Source: Kibdelosporangium persicum
Lineage (GTDB): Bacteria; Actinomycetota; Actinomycetes; Mycobacteriales; Pseudonocardiaceae
NCBI RefSeq assembly: GCF_013280595.1
Contig: NZ_JAAATY010000022.1
Span: 1-64,000, forward strand
DNA length: 64,000 nt
Reading direction: 5' to 3'
Below, in pieces: positions 50,836 to 59,606 of the stretch (position 1 is the stretch's first letter; each line of letters starts with the position of its first letter). Below the pieces are notes generated by a model. The model was given only the letters and a program-made list of their open reading frames with translations. It had not been told where the DNA came from and searched no databases. A program made the translations under genes and the position numbers.

Positions 50836-51261
50836 GACCACATTCCTGTCATTCGACGACAGTGGACGACGGACAAGTCCCGGCCAGAGCCGCGGATGTG
50901 CACGGGCCTGCTCCGAGTTGTCCCAGCATTGAACGGAAACGACGTTATCGAGGCGGAACCTGCCTCACAACGGCACGACCCACAAATGCACTCTGCTGGG
51001 TGGGTGACGCCTCCGGAGCCTGAACGAAAGAGTGGTGTCGCCGCCGGACTCTCACACCTTGTCTCCCCGTGTCATCCAGCCGGATGACCACAGTGGTCGC
51101 ACACCGGGCTGAACCGCGGCCCCGCGCCCGCGGAGGTCGTCTCTGACGGCGCACGAACGGCAAGACCGGACGCTCGCCCGATCGGGCAGGAACGGGCCAC
51201 GCGGGGGCAATCCTGGCTTCCTGGCTTGGACGGCCGCCGAACGGGCCGTCATCCTGGGCCG
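50836..51261. other. intergenic stretch between divergent secreted lectin and cargo-like genes
   Basis: About 425 bases. No gene is supported; minus-strand frames are Arg/Pro-rich. A palindrome GCCCGATCGGGC at 51177-51188 is the only symmetric site seen and might be an operator. It should contain both divergent promoters. Confidence 0.4.
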
Positions 51262-52470
51262 ATGGGATCGAGGGAATGGGACCACCACGTCCACGAGAGT
51301 GGGCCGGCCCAGCCGTCGATTCCCGACAAGGCGGCCACCCCGGGCGCGGGCCTCGTCGAGCTCCAGCGTCAGGCGGGCAATGCCGCGGTGTGCCGGCTGC
51401 TGGGTGTGCAACGTCAGCCCTTGACGTCCACGGCACAGCCCAGCGGTTCCGAGCTCAACCTCCAGCTACAGCAGAAGATGGGCCAGCAGCCGCCCGACTT
51501 CCATGGTGCGGTGCAGGTGCTCGACCAGATGAACGACGGGGATCGGGACGCGGAGATCCGGGCGATCTCGCCGACCCTGCACGTCGAGTTGTTCAAGGCC
51601 GCGCTCCGCGCCTTTCTGATGACCCCGCCGCCGCACCGCGTCACCGACACGATCCACGCGATCAACGGCGCGGCGTCCCGGCAGGCGCGCATCGAGTACT
51701 TCCGCGAGGTGGTGGGAGCGTCCGATTGGCGGCGGGCGGCGTTGACGCTCAACGGGTTCAGCAATCCCGACATCCTGGAGATGTACACCAACCCGCGGCT
51801 CCCGGTGCCGACGCTGACCGGCATCCGGGACGCCGCCGTGCAGTTCATGGCCGGCTGGAACAGCCGGGTCGTGGACCCCATCCACGACCTCCTGCAAGCC
51901 GTGACCGCGGACGCCATGGGCGCGGCGGTCGGCAGCCAGGCGACGTGGGTTCCGTCGCGTCCCGGATCGGGCGACACGTTCGACGCGTGGGCGTCTGCCG
52001 CGTCGGAGAGCGCCGCCCCGACGATCACCCCCACGATGACGATCAACTGCTGGGAGATGGTGCTGCTCGTCGCCTATCGCGCCGGCACATTGAGCTGGCG
52101 GTGGATTCACGAGACCTATGTCGCCTCTGGTGCCGCGTTGGGCGGCACTTCCTGGTTCGACTACCTGGCCCGGCGGCTCACCCCGCGCACCCGTCAGCCG
52201 TACAACGCGGGCAATCCCGGCGGCCCCGCGCCGGCGCGTGGTGACATCGTGCTGTGGAACGGCGTCGACCATGTCGGCCTGGCGATGGGTGGCCGGGACG
52301 GGGCCGGACGGGTGAAGGTCTACAGTTTCTGGCCGCCACCGCAGAAAGACTCGATCAGGGGGACCATGGACGGCATCAAGGAGACCACCGTCGAACAGCT
52401 GACCCAGTACATCGAGGCGAATCTGTCGCCCCCGCCGACGCGCGTCGAGTTCGGACCCGGGCCATGGTGA
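51262..52470 (+). CDS. cargo-motif protein with NlpC/P60-like or papain-like C-terminal domain
   Basis: 402 residues. Residues 31-51 read L-V-E-L-Q-R-Q-A-G-N-A-A-V-C-R-L-L-G-V-Q-R, the LQRxAGNxAVxxLLxxQR motif found at the start of many actinobacterial DUF4157-type and injection-system-associated proteins. A helical middle part follows. The C-terminal domain has T-I-N-C-W-E-M-V-L-L-V-A-Y-R-A-G (Cys263), and then A-R-G-D-I-V-L-W-N-G-V-D-H-V-G-L-A-M-G (His337), the Cys and His blocks of NlpC/P60-like cell-wall or amide hydrolases. ATG at 51262 is used; an earlier start at 51226 is open. Coupled to the propeller gene that follows. Peptidoglycan or peptide cleavage is inferred. Confidence 0.75.
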   Translation: MGSREWDHHVHESGPAQPSIPDKAATPGAGLVELQRQAGNAAVCRLLGVQRQPLTSTAQPSGSELNLQLQQKMGQQPPDFHGAVQVLDQMNDGDRDAEIRAISPTLHVELFKAALRAFLMTPPPHRVTDTIHAINGAASRQARIEYFREVVGASDWRRAALTLNGFSNPDILEMYTNPRLPVPTLTGIRDAAVQFMAGWNSRVVDPIHDLLQAVTADAMGAAVGSQATWVPSRPGSGDTFDAWASAASESAAPTITPTMTINCWEMVLLVAYRAGTLSWRWIHETYVASGAALGGTSWFDYLARRLTPRTRQPYNAGNPGGPAPARGDIVLWNGVDHVGLAMGGRDGAGRVKVYSFWPPPQKDSIRGTMDGIKETTVEQLTQYIEANLSPPPTRVEFGPGPW

Positions 52471-53519
52471 TGTCCGCACGCCTGGCCGGGCGCATTCCCT
52501 GGAACAGTCCGGACGGGCTTCCCGAGCGGATCGTCCAGGGCCCGCAGTCAAGCGCTCTCACGGACATCGCCTCACCTCCGCGCCGCCTGAACGTCGTGGT
52601 CCGGTCCGGCGCGGACGGCATCGCCCAGGTGTGTGCGCCCTCGTTCGCCGGTTCGGTGCGGGTGATCCGCCTTACCTCCCCGGTCATGGCGGCGGAGGTG
52701 CCCGGCGAGGACGCCGTGATGCTGACGGACGGCTCGCTGATCGCACGCGCCGGAAACACCATCACCAAGTACCAAGACGGCACACCCGCGTGGTCGGTGC
52801 ACGACCTGCCCGGCCCTGCACGATTGTTCGCCACCGCCGACGACACCGCTTATGCCGCGACAGACGCGGAGCTGTTCCTGCTCGACGGCAACGGGACTCG
52901 TGTTGCCCAATGGACACCCGGTGGTGAGCCGGTACTGCGCCCCGACGGCCGGATAGCCTTCGTCCGTTACGACGAGACACGTCCGGGCCGCACCATCGTG
53001 TCGCTCGATCCCTTGACTGGCAAGGAATCCACTGTTGAAGCGACGGCGGAAGCCTTCGGCTTCCTGGCGTGCCTGATCGGGGTCGACCTGACGGGTCGCG
53101 CGTACGGATTCAGCGACGGCATGCTCGGCTGCGTGGCTCCCGATGGCTCGGTCGCCTGGCAGGTCAATCCTCGCGGTGCCGCGGTCTCAGCCAATGACCT
53201 CACCATGCTGGTGGGAACCGAATTGCTGCTCAGCGACGGCACAACCGTACGAACCGAAGCCGACGGCGCGATCCTGATCGGCCAGACCACAGCCGGCGAG
53301 TACCTCCTTTATCACCGTGAACCGGTCCCCGGGAACAGTTCGTTGCTCCGGCTGAGCCCCAACGGCGCGATCACCGGCACCGAAGGCCTGCGAGAAGACA
53401 TGTGGGTCAACGGCACGGATCTGCGTCCACCGGCGATCACCTCGGTAACGCCGAACGGCGAGGTGCTGATGGCGGCGCTCAGTCCCGAAGGCCTGGCGAT
53501 TATCGCCGTCACGTCATAG
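52464..53519 (+). CDS. beta-propeller-like protein coupled to the NlpC-like gene
   Basis: 351 residues. It has repeated short strand blocks (A-V-M-L-T-D-G-S-L-I-A-R-A-G-N, A-E-L-F-L-L-D-G-N-G-T-R-V-A-Q-W, M-L-G-C-V-A-P-D-G-S-V-A-W-Q-V), in the manner of PQQ/WD-type propellers. No signal peptide. Start codons ATG 52464, GTG 52467 and ATG 52470 overlap the stop of the preceding gene, so expression is tightly linked. It could be an immunity or inhibitor protein, or a chaperone of the neighbouring hydrolase. This is positional inference; the fold is likely but the family is not identified. Confidence 0.72.
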   Translation: MVMSARLAGRIPWNSPDGLPERIVQGPQSSALTDIASPPRRLNVVVRSGADGIAQVCAPSFAGSVRVIRLTSPVMAAEVPGEDAVMLTDGSLIARAGNTITKYQDGTPAWSVHDLPGPARLFATADDTAYAATDAELFLLDGNGTRVAQWTPGGEPVLRPDGRIAFVRYDETRPGRTIVSLDPLTGKESTVEATAEAFGFLACLIGVDLTGRAYGFSDGMLGCVAPDGSVAWQVNPRGAAVSANDLTMLVGTELLLSDGTTVRTEADGAILIGQTTAGEYLLYHREPVPGNSSLLRLSPNGAITGTEGLREDMWVNGTDLRPPAITSVTPNGEVLMAALSPEGLAIIAVTS

Positions 53520-53569
53520 ATCCGCATAGATCCGCGGTCCTGCGACGTGGGCATCGCGGAGATCCGCTG

Positions 53570-56500
53570 TCAGCCTTGATTTTTCTCTGAGCCGAGGACA
53601 CCCAACTCTTTCGCGGCGGTCCGGGCTCGTTTGATCAGGTCGGGGCGGACCTTCTCGATGTGTATAAGGTCGACGCTGAGTAGCATCTCGAGGAGATCCG
53701 GGTAGGAGCGTTCAGCCGGGAAGTGGTGTCCGATTTCGTGGAGCCGTAACCATGCGTCGACAAGTGCGACCTCGTAGTTGTTGCTGCGAAGTCCCATCTT
53801 TTGTAGGGCTTCGACTAGTTCGATCAGTTCGGTGTCGGGGCCGCCGCGGCCAATGCGGTCGCACACCAACACCATAAAGGCACTGCTTCTGCTCAGGCAG
53901 GTTGTTGACAGTTGGCGCAGTGTCTCGACGCCCACTGTGACGTCACGCCTGAGGTTGTCCAAAACCACATGGGGAAACTGGTCGACCCAGCGCATGTAGC
54001 GCTGTTCGCGAGTATGAGGTTCACCTATGGACGCGGTCACCTCGAGCAGTGCACGCGCGTACACCGGGTCGAATCGATCTTCTGGTAGTGCTTCGAACGG
54101 ATATCTGAACAGGTTACTCACCGGGTCCGCGGTGAAGTGTGACTCCCGGGCGGCGTCCTGGAGTGGCAGAGACCGGTTGAGACGTCTCTGATCCACAAAG
54201 GTCGGCCAAGTGTCGCCGATCGTCACAGTGACAGTTGACACGTCTGACCACCAGACGCTGAGGCATTGCATCACAGCCGACCACTCCACGGCCGAGAGTT
54301 GCGATCGCCAGAACGCGGTGAGCTTCGACCAGTCCTCGATACCGAGCGTCGAGGTCTCCAGTTTGTCGCGCAGCACGACCGAGAGCACCAACAGATTAAG
54401 GCTGTAAATGGCGTAGCGGGCGGGCGCCGGTCGAAGAACTGGCCGGTACCTGTCTCGGGATCGTGCCCGATGTTCGACAGAAAGCGCGAAAAGGCGCTGG
54501 ACGATGTGCGTGAGTTTGTCGCGTTCGTGTTCGACGGCTGCCATCTCGGCAAGGAAGTCGATGACGGATCTGCTTGACGTCAAGGGTGTAAACGACAGCA
54601 TCGCGTGAAGATCATCATCATGGAGTGGAGTGTCTGTTCGTCGGCGTGAACGAGACGACTCGTTGGGCAACAGGTCGCACAGGACTCGCCAGATGAAGCG
54701 TGCGACAAGATACTCGCCGAAAGTCGCGTGCAGAAACTCGTACGTGCGCAGCGTGTGTGAGTCGCGCTGCGCTTCGGCACATTGCATGAAGAAGAAGCGG
54801 CCGAGTACCGCACTGCCGGCACTCAGTGGGGTCCGCATGCCATGTCCTCGTTGCGGTTGCTGTACGCCCAGGAGTGTCAGGAGGTCGTCATCGAGATCTT
54901 TTTCAGTGACCCACTGAGACCCTCGATGGAACATGGCGAGTGCCACCACAGCGAGCCGTTCCAGTTCGTTCTCGATGGCGACATCAAGATCTCTCGGTGC
55001 ACGGTCATTGCAGTCTTTACCCACCTCACGCCTGGCGAACCCGATGAGCAACCGCTCGTACAGACCGGCGCGGCCGAGGCTGTCGTGCGGACGATGCAGC
55101 ACGTTGTCCGCAGCATCGCAGAGTGCCAGCATCAGCAACAATAAGGGCTGTACTGCCAGGACCCGATGTCGCAAGGCAAGTTCAGGCTGTAAGCCAACCA
55201 GGTTGTTGCGGGAGAAATAGTCCGCGTTCGACTGGTTCCATATCGTCAACCATTGCGTTACCTGCGCGTCGTTGAAAGGAGTCAGCCTCAGTACGTCCGT
55301 GTCCGGTGGGATCTGCATCCCACTGGACACGGTGATGCGACTGGTGACCACAACCGCTATCGGGCGTCCGAGTTCGAGGTGTTCGCGTTGGAACCGTTCG
55401 ATCCTGTGCAGGTAGTTGGTCTGGTTGACACCGGTGGCCTGAAGGAGTTCATCGAACCCGTCCAACAGGAGAACGGGTAGCGAGTCCGCAGCAGACCGGC
55501 ACAGTTCGGCGAAGCACAGGTCTTCATGCACGGCGGACCGCAGCCCGTGCTCGATCTGCTCCAGAAGGTCCGCCTCGGTTGGTACGGTACGTAACTCGAC
55601 CCGTACCGTCAGAAAGTCGCTGGCGGGCAGGCGTGCGGCGAGGACCTTCGTCAGCAGCGATTTCCCGGAGCCCGGGTCGCCCAGAACGACCAGAGGGTGC
55701 GTCGCCGCTTTAGGAGAGGTCAGGTATCCGACGAGGTACTGATGCAGGTCATGCCGGACCGGTACCCGGTTCCACCATGATAGAACTGCGGGTGACGCCG
55801 TCGGGGTCATCGGGACGACTTGGTAGGCGGGGTCGATGTAGGCGGCTTGGGTCGACGGGAGCGACAACCCTGGGAATACTTCGTCGGGATCAATGATCGG
55901 CCTGTCCAACACAGCGCGGTACCGTCGCGCGAGTTCCTCCCTGCGACGGTCGGGCTTGGCACCAACTTGTATCGCTTGCAAGGCTGATTCGACTTGCGCC
56001 AAGCCAGCCATCACCGCGCTGTTCTCGTGCGCCTGCAACCAGAAGCGCAGTTCCGGATAGTCACCAGCGATTTGACGGATCAATTCCTCGTATCTGCTGG
56101 TGGCGGGCTTGCTGACGTTGGCAAGGAGTTCCTCGGCACAGCTCTGGTTGTCTTCTTCGAGCTTGCTCCAGACGTCGTGCTCCTTGAACAGTTGCAGCAG
56201 CGCCGCTCCGGCTCGTTCGTACTGTGATGCTATGGAGCTCAAATTCTGACTGTAGGGCTGACTGGCGTGAGGCAGCAGCCAGTTGCCGTCGAACAGACTA
56301 GTCAAACCGATGAGTTCGAGCTGATCTTCACGATCTCGCAACCCGAGGTCTTTCAGCTTCACCGGCAACTTCAGCTCACGAAGGGCGTCAAAGAAGGCGA
56401 TCACCACAACGATGGCATGGGCGGCCTGGAGACGTTGAGTCCTGGTGTACCGGCTGACACCGCGTCGTTTCTCACCCGCTTTGATCAACAGTTCGCTACT

Positions 56501-56671
56501 CAGCCGAACAACATCGACCTTGGCATCAAACCAACTCAACAACTCCATAACTCCGAAGGCCACGCCACCGAGCAGGGATCCACCCAAGATCTTGTCCAAG
56601 GCGGCGACGAGCGTATGCTCCTTGGCTCCCAGGCGCTTTACCGCGTCGGCGTAGCTGAAGGTCTTCGCCAC
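53570..56671 (-). CDS. NACHT-domain STAND NTPase, antiphage (bNACHT) type
   Basis: 1033 residues from GTG 56671. The N-terminal helical domain, V-A-K-T-F-S-Y-A-D-A-V-K-R-L-G, then L-D-K-I-L-G-G-S-L and E-K-R-R-G-V-S-R-Y-T-R-T-Q-R-L-Q-A-A-H-A-I-V-V-V-I-A-F-F, is the NNH type that precedes bacterial NACHT modules. The NACHT core has V-V-L-G-D-P-G-S-G-K-S (Lys337) and V-L-L-L-D-G-F-D-E-L-L. A long C-terminal helical sensor region has no obvious repeats. Codon use is visibly less GC-rich than around it, a sign of transfer. Bacterial NACHT proteins of this kind protect against phage by abortive infection. A GTG at 56746 is also open. Single gene, no effector partner seen. Confidence 0.88.
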   Translation of the reverse strand: MAKTFSYADAVKRLGAKEHTLVAALDKILGGSLLGGVAFGVMELLSWFDAKVDVVRLSSELLIKAGEKRRGVSRYTRTQRLQAAHAIVVVIAFFDALRELKLPVKLKDLGLRDREDQLELIGLTSLFDGNWLLPHASQPYSQNLSSIASQYERAGAALLQLFKEHDVWSKLEEDNQSCAEELLANVSKPATSRYEELIRQIAGDYPELRFWLQAHENSAVMAGLAQVESALQAIQVGAKPDRRREELARRYRAVLDRPIIDPDEVFPGLSLPSTQAAYIDPAYQVVPMTPTASPAVLSWWNRVPVRHDLHQYLVGYLTSPKAATHPLVVLGDPGSGKSLLTKVLAARLPASDFLTVRVELRTVPTEADLLEQIEHGLRSAVHEDLCFAELCRSAADSLPVLLLDGFDELLQATGVNQTNYLHRIERFQREHLELGRPIAVVVTSRITVSSGMQIPPDTDVLRLTPFNDAQVTQWLTIWNQSNADYFSRNNLVGLQPELALRHRVLAVQPLLLLMLALCDAADNVLHRPHDSLGRAGLYERLLIGFARREVGKDCNDRAPRDLDVAIENELERLAVVALAMFHRGSQWVTEKDLDDDLLTLLGVQQPQRGHGMRTPLSAGSAVLGRFFFMQCAEAQRDSHTLRTYEFLHATFGEYLVARFIWRVLCDLLPNESSRSRRRTDTPLHDDDLHAMLSFTPLTSSRSVIDFLAEMAAVEHERDKLTHIVQRLFALSVEHRARSRDRYRPVLRPAPARYAIYSLNLLVLSVVLRDKLETSTLGIEDWSKLTAFWRSQLSAVEWSAVMQCLSVWWSDVSTVTVTIGDTWPTFVDQRRLNRSLPLQDAARESHFTADPVSNLFRYPFEALPEDRFDPVYARALLEVTASIGEPHTREQRYMRWVDQFPHVVLDNLRRDVTVGVETLRQLSTTCLSRSSAFMVLVCDRIGRGGPDTELIELVEALQKMGLRSNNYEVALVDAWLRLHEIGHHFPAERSYPDLLEMLLSVDLIHIEKVRPDLIKRARTAAKELGVLGSEKNQG

Positions 56672-56984
56672 GGGCAAATACTGACACAGCCCGATCACCG
56701 CATAGAGGCCACTGAGGCCCTCACGTAGAGCTACACGACGATGCACCGAGGATCTTTGAGCACATCATTCCGACGCAAACGAACTGATCCGACCGGCAGA
56801 CACTGCATCGATGTACGTCACACACACAAGAAGGCAGCGCGTGCACCGCACATGTGTGCTCTATATTCGTCGCTCGCCAAACTAGCGAACTTCACCCGAT
56901 CGGGTCACGCAGTCATCACCACCTGACCGGCCGCACCGCCCCGCCCTTATGGCAGTCCTCCTCGCAAATGGATTGCGGTGAGCA

Positions 56985-57187
56985 AGTCGGCGAACACCAC
57001 CCCTGTGACCAACCCGATTGTCGTAGATCACTAACGTTCGGTTTGACCCCGCCGTGAAACTGTGCTGCGCGTTCGGCTGACGTCCAGCACATGTGTCCCC
57101 ATTAGACACCTTGCGCAGCTTCCGGCACTTGGCCGCCACACCCCGCGACAGGGATGAACCCGAACGTCGCGCCACCCAAGGCACCTA
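56985..57187 (-). pseudogene. decayed second copy of the ESX-linked toxin
   Basis: On the minus strand, A-L-G-G-A-T-F-G-F-I-P-V-A-G is followed, after a frame change, by K-C-R-K-L-R-K-V-S and then, in a further frame, F-H-G-G-V-K-P-N-V-S-D-L. This matches the left-end toxin segment A-L-G-N-T-A-F-G-F-I-P-V-A-G, K-L-R-K-L-R-K-M-S and F-H-G-G-A-K-P-K-A-S-D-L in the same order. The DNA is also similar: both contain TTGCGCAGCTTCCGG (plus strand 57110-57124 and 891-905). Several small indels break the frame. Only the central part of the toxin is left. Confidence 0.75.
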
Positions 57188-57202
57188 CCGACTCGCAGGG
57201 CG

Positions 57203-57237
57203 TTGGAACGACGCACCAAGTTGGTACGACGCTCCAA
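57203..57237 (+). promoter_or_regulatory. tandem TetR-type operators
   Basis: Two 17-base units stand side by side with one base between: TTGGAACGACGCACCAA (57203-57219) and TTGGTACGACGCTCCAA (57221-57237). Each begins TTGG and ends CCAA, sharing the core ACGACGC. They end 19 bases before the TetR start, so autoregulation with two dimers is likely. Confidence 0.7.
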
Positions 57238-57256
57238 AGCGTGCCACTATGGCGGT

Positions 57257-57958
57257 ATGGCAACGCGCGACCGCCGGCCTCAGCGGCGTAACCAGGTGCT
57301 CTCGCGGGAGCAGATCATCGATGCCGCGATCGGGCTGCTTGATTCGGGCGGCGAGGGCGCGCTGACGGTCCGGGCGCTGTCCGAGCGCCTCGCGACCGGG
57401 TCCGGGGCGATCTACTACCACGTCGGCAACAGGGACCAACTGCTGGACACGGCGACGGAAACGGTCATCACCTCGGCTCTGGAGACCGAATCCTCCCAGG
57501 CTGTGGCCACGCCCGAGGAGGAGATCCGCCGGGTCGCGCTGGCCCTGTTCGATGCGATAGCCGAACACCACCAGTGGCTCGCCACGCGGCTGACGCTGCA
57601 GATCGTCCGGAATCCGGCCGGACCGGTGACGGTGGAGATCTTCGAACGGATCGGCAGGCAGGTGGGCGCCTTGGGCGTGCCGCGAGCCTCCTGGTTCGAC
57701 GCGACGTCGACGCTCGTGCACTACATCCTCGGAGCCGTCAGCCAGAACGCCCGCATGGACGGGGACACCTCAGGCATCCAGCCCGACATGGATCGCGAAG
57801 AGTTCTTCGACGCGACGTCCACGGCGTGGCAGGAGCTCGATCCCGAGAACTACCCGTTCATGCACGCCATCGTGGGCCAGACAAAGCAGCACGACGACCG
57901 CGACCAGTTCCTCACCGGCATCGCCATCGTCCTCGCCGGTCTCACCCATCTCCGCTAG
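57257..57958 (+). CDS. TetR-family regulator (TetR_C type) of the monooxygenase
   Basis: 233 residues. The HTH reads L-S-R-E-Q-I-I-D-A-A-I-G-L-L-D-S-G-G-E-G-A-L-T-V-R-A-L-S-E-R-L, then G-S-G-A-I-Y-Y-H-V-G-N-R-D-Q-L-L-D. The C-terminal domain ends with F-L-T-G-I-A-I-V-L-A-G-L, like tetracycline-repressor C domains. The FAD monooxygenase gene follows 34 bases later on the same strand and is presumably co-regulated by the tandem operators. Confidence 0.92.
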   Translation: MATRDRRPQRRNQVLSREQIIDAAIGLLDSGGEGALTVRALSERLATGSGAIYYHVGNRDQLLDTATETVITSALETESSQAVATPEEEIRRVALALFDAIAEHHQWLATRLTLQIVRNPAGPVTVEIFERIGRQVGALGVPRASWFDATSTLVHYILGAVSQNARMDGDTSGIQPDMDREEFFDATSTAWQELDPENYPFMHAIVGQTKQHDDRDQFLTGIAIVLAGLTHLR

Positions 57959-57992
57959 CCCAGTCCGATCTTCCCAAGCAGGAGTCTCTCTG

Positions 57993-59516
57993 ATGCATGA
58001 CGTACTGATCGCCGGCGGCGGTCCGGTCGGCCTGTTCCTGGCAGGCGAGCTCGCCCTGGCCGGCTGCTCGGTGCTTGTCCTCGAACGGGACCAGGAACCC
58101 GGCTCGCCGCTGAAGACGCTCCCGCTCGGGTTACGGGGCCTGACCGCAGGGTCGGCCGAGGCGTTCTACCGCCGCGGACTGCTCGCAGCGGTGGTGAAGG
58201 CTTCGGGCGCCGACGAGAACGAGGTCGGCGCGGACCCCGAAGCGGTGGGAGTGCCGGTTCCCCGTGGGGTGAGCCATTTCGCGGGCCTGGGCCTCGACGC
58301 GGCCACCATCGACGCGTCCGCCCTCTCGTTCCGGCTGCCCAGCCCGGCGATGGAAGGCTTCATGACCAGCCTTGAAGCAGTCACGGCGGTGCTGTCGCGG
58401 TGGGCCGCCGCGCTCGGTGTGGATATCATCCGGGGTGTTGCCGTCACGGCCGTGGCCCAGGACGACGAGGCCGTGGTCGCCACGGCGGGCGGACAGGAGT
58501 ACGCGGCGCGCTGGCTGGTGGGATGCGACGGCGGCCGCAGCGCGGTTCGCGAACTCGTGGGCTTCGACTTCGAGGGCACCGAGCCGCTGTTCACCGGCTA
58601 CGTCGCCAACATCACGTTCGGCGACCCGCATCGGCTGCCGCTCGGGTTCACTCTGACGCCGAACGGCATGTACCTGCGCACGCCGTTCGAAGGCTATCTG
58701 GGCATGATGGACTTCGACGGCGGCACATTCGACCGTTCCCAGCCACCGACCCGCGAGCACCTCGAAACGGTCCTGCGCCGCATCTCCGGCACCGACGTAA
58801 CGCTGACCAAGGTCCATCTGGCCTCCAGCTTCACGGACCGTGCGATGCACGTGACCGCCTACCGCAAGGGCCGCGTGCTGCTCGCGGGCGACGCGGCGCA
58901 CATCCACTCGCCCCTCGGCGGCCAGGGACTCAACCTCGGCATCGGCGACGCCGTGAATCTCGGCTGGAAGCTCGCCGCCACCGTGCACGGGCACGCGCCC
59001 GACGGCCTGCTCGACACGTACCACAGCGAGCGCCACCCGGTCGGTGCCTCGGTGCTCGACTGGTCGCGCGCCCAAGTGGCCACCATGCAGCCGGGTCCCA
59101 ACGCCCTCGCACTGCGGCGACTGGTCCACGACCTGATGAACACCCCCGACGGAACGACACACGTGTACCGGCAGACCTCTGGCCTGTTCCACCGCTACGA
59201 CCTGGGCGGCAAGCACCCGCTCGTCGGCCGGACCGCCCCGGACTTCCGCTTCGAGGACGGCACCCGCCTCGGCGACCTGATGCGCCAGGGCCAGGGCATC
59301 GCGCTCGAATTCGGCAGCGACCACGTGCTGGAGACCACGGCCAAGGGCTGGGCGGGCCGGATCCGGTATGCAGCCGGTCAGGTGCGCGAGGACCTGGGAT
59401 TTCGCGCCCTGCTCGTCCGTCCTGACGGCGTTGTGGCTTGGGTCGACGAGGACGCCCCCGATCGCGACGAGTTCGCGCAGGCCGCCGCCCACTGGTTCGG
59501 CAAACCGGCGAGCTAG
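57993..59516 (+). CDS. FAD-dependent aromatic monooxygenase (TetX/RdmE-like class)
   Basis: 507 residues. The FAD-binding Rossmann motif is I-A-G-G-G-P-V-G-L-F-L-A-G-E-L; the second motif is L-V-G-C-D-G-G-R-S-A-V-R; the GD motif is R-V-L-L-A-G-D-A-A-H-I-H-S-P-L-G-G-Q-G-L-N. A C-terminal thioredoxin-like domain (A-P-D-F-R-F-E-D-G-T-R-L-G-D-L) places it with the aromatic-polyketide and rifampicin hydroxylases. AGGAG lies eight bases before the ATG. It hydroxylates an aromatic substrate with NAD(P)H; whether it builds or inactivates an antibiotic is open. Confidence 0.94.
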   Translation: MHDVLIAGGGPVGLFLAGELALAGCSVLVLERDQEPGSPLKTLPLGLRGLTAGSAEAFYRRGLLAAVVKASGADENEVGADPEAVGVPVPRGVSHFAGLGLDAATIDASALSFRLPSPAMEGFMTSLEAVTAVLSRWAAALGVDIIRGVAVTAVAQDDEAVVATAGGQEYAARWLVGCDGGRSAVRELVGFDFEGTEPLFTGYVANITFGDPHRLPLGFTLTPNGMYLRTPFEGYLGMMDFDGGTFDRSQPPTREHLETVLRRISGTDVTLTKVHLASSFTDRAMHVTAYRKGRVLLAGDAAHIHSPLGGQGLNLGIGDAVNLGWKLAATVHGHAPDGLLDTYHSERHPVGASVLDWSRAQVATMQPGPNALALRRLVHDLMNTPDGTTHVYRQTSGLFHRYDLGGKHPLVGRTAPDFRFEDGTRLGDLMRQGQGIALEFGSDHVLETTAKGWAGRIRYAAGQVREDLGFRALLVRPDGVVAWVDEDAPDRDEFAQAAAHWFGKPAS

Positions 59517-59563
59517 GTCGCTGTGGCGGCAAGACGAGAAGTCGAGCCGTCCTCACGTTGTGT

Positions 59564-59586
59564 ACGAAACGGTTTCGTTCTATATT
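59564..59586 (+). promoter_or_regulatory. promoter and operator of the second TetR gene
   Basis: A perfect palindrome, ACGAAAC-G-GTTTCGT (59564-59578), directly precedes a -10-like TATATT (59581-59586), about 20 bases ahead of the TetR ATG. The palindrome would cover the spacer of the promoter, fitting repression by the gene product. Confidence 0.65.
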
Positions 59587-59606
59587 GGTCGGCGGGAGGT
59601 GCGGAG

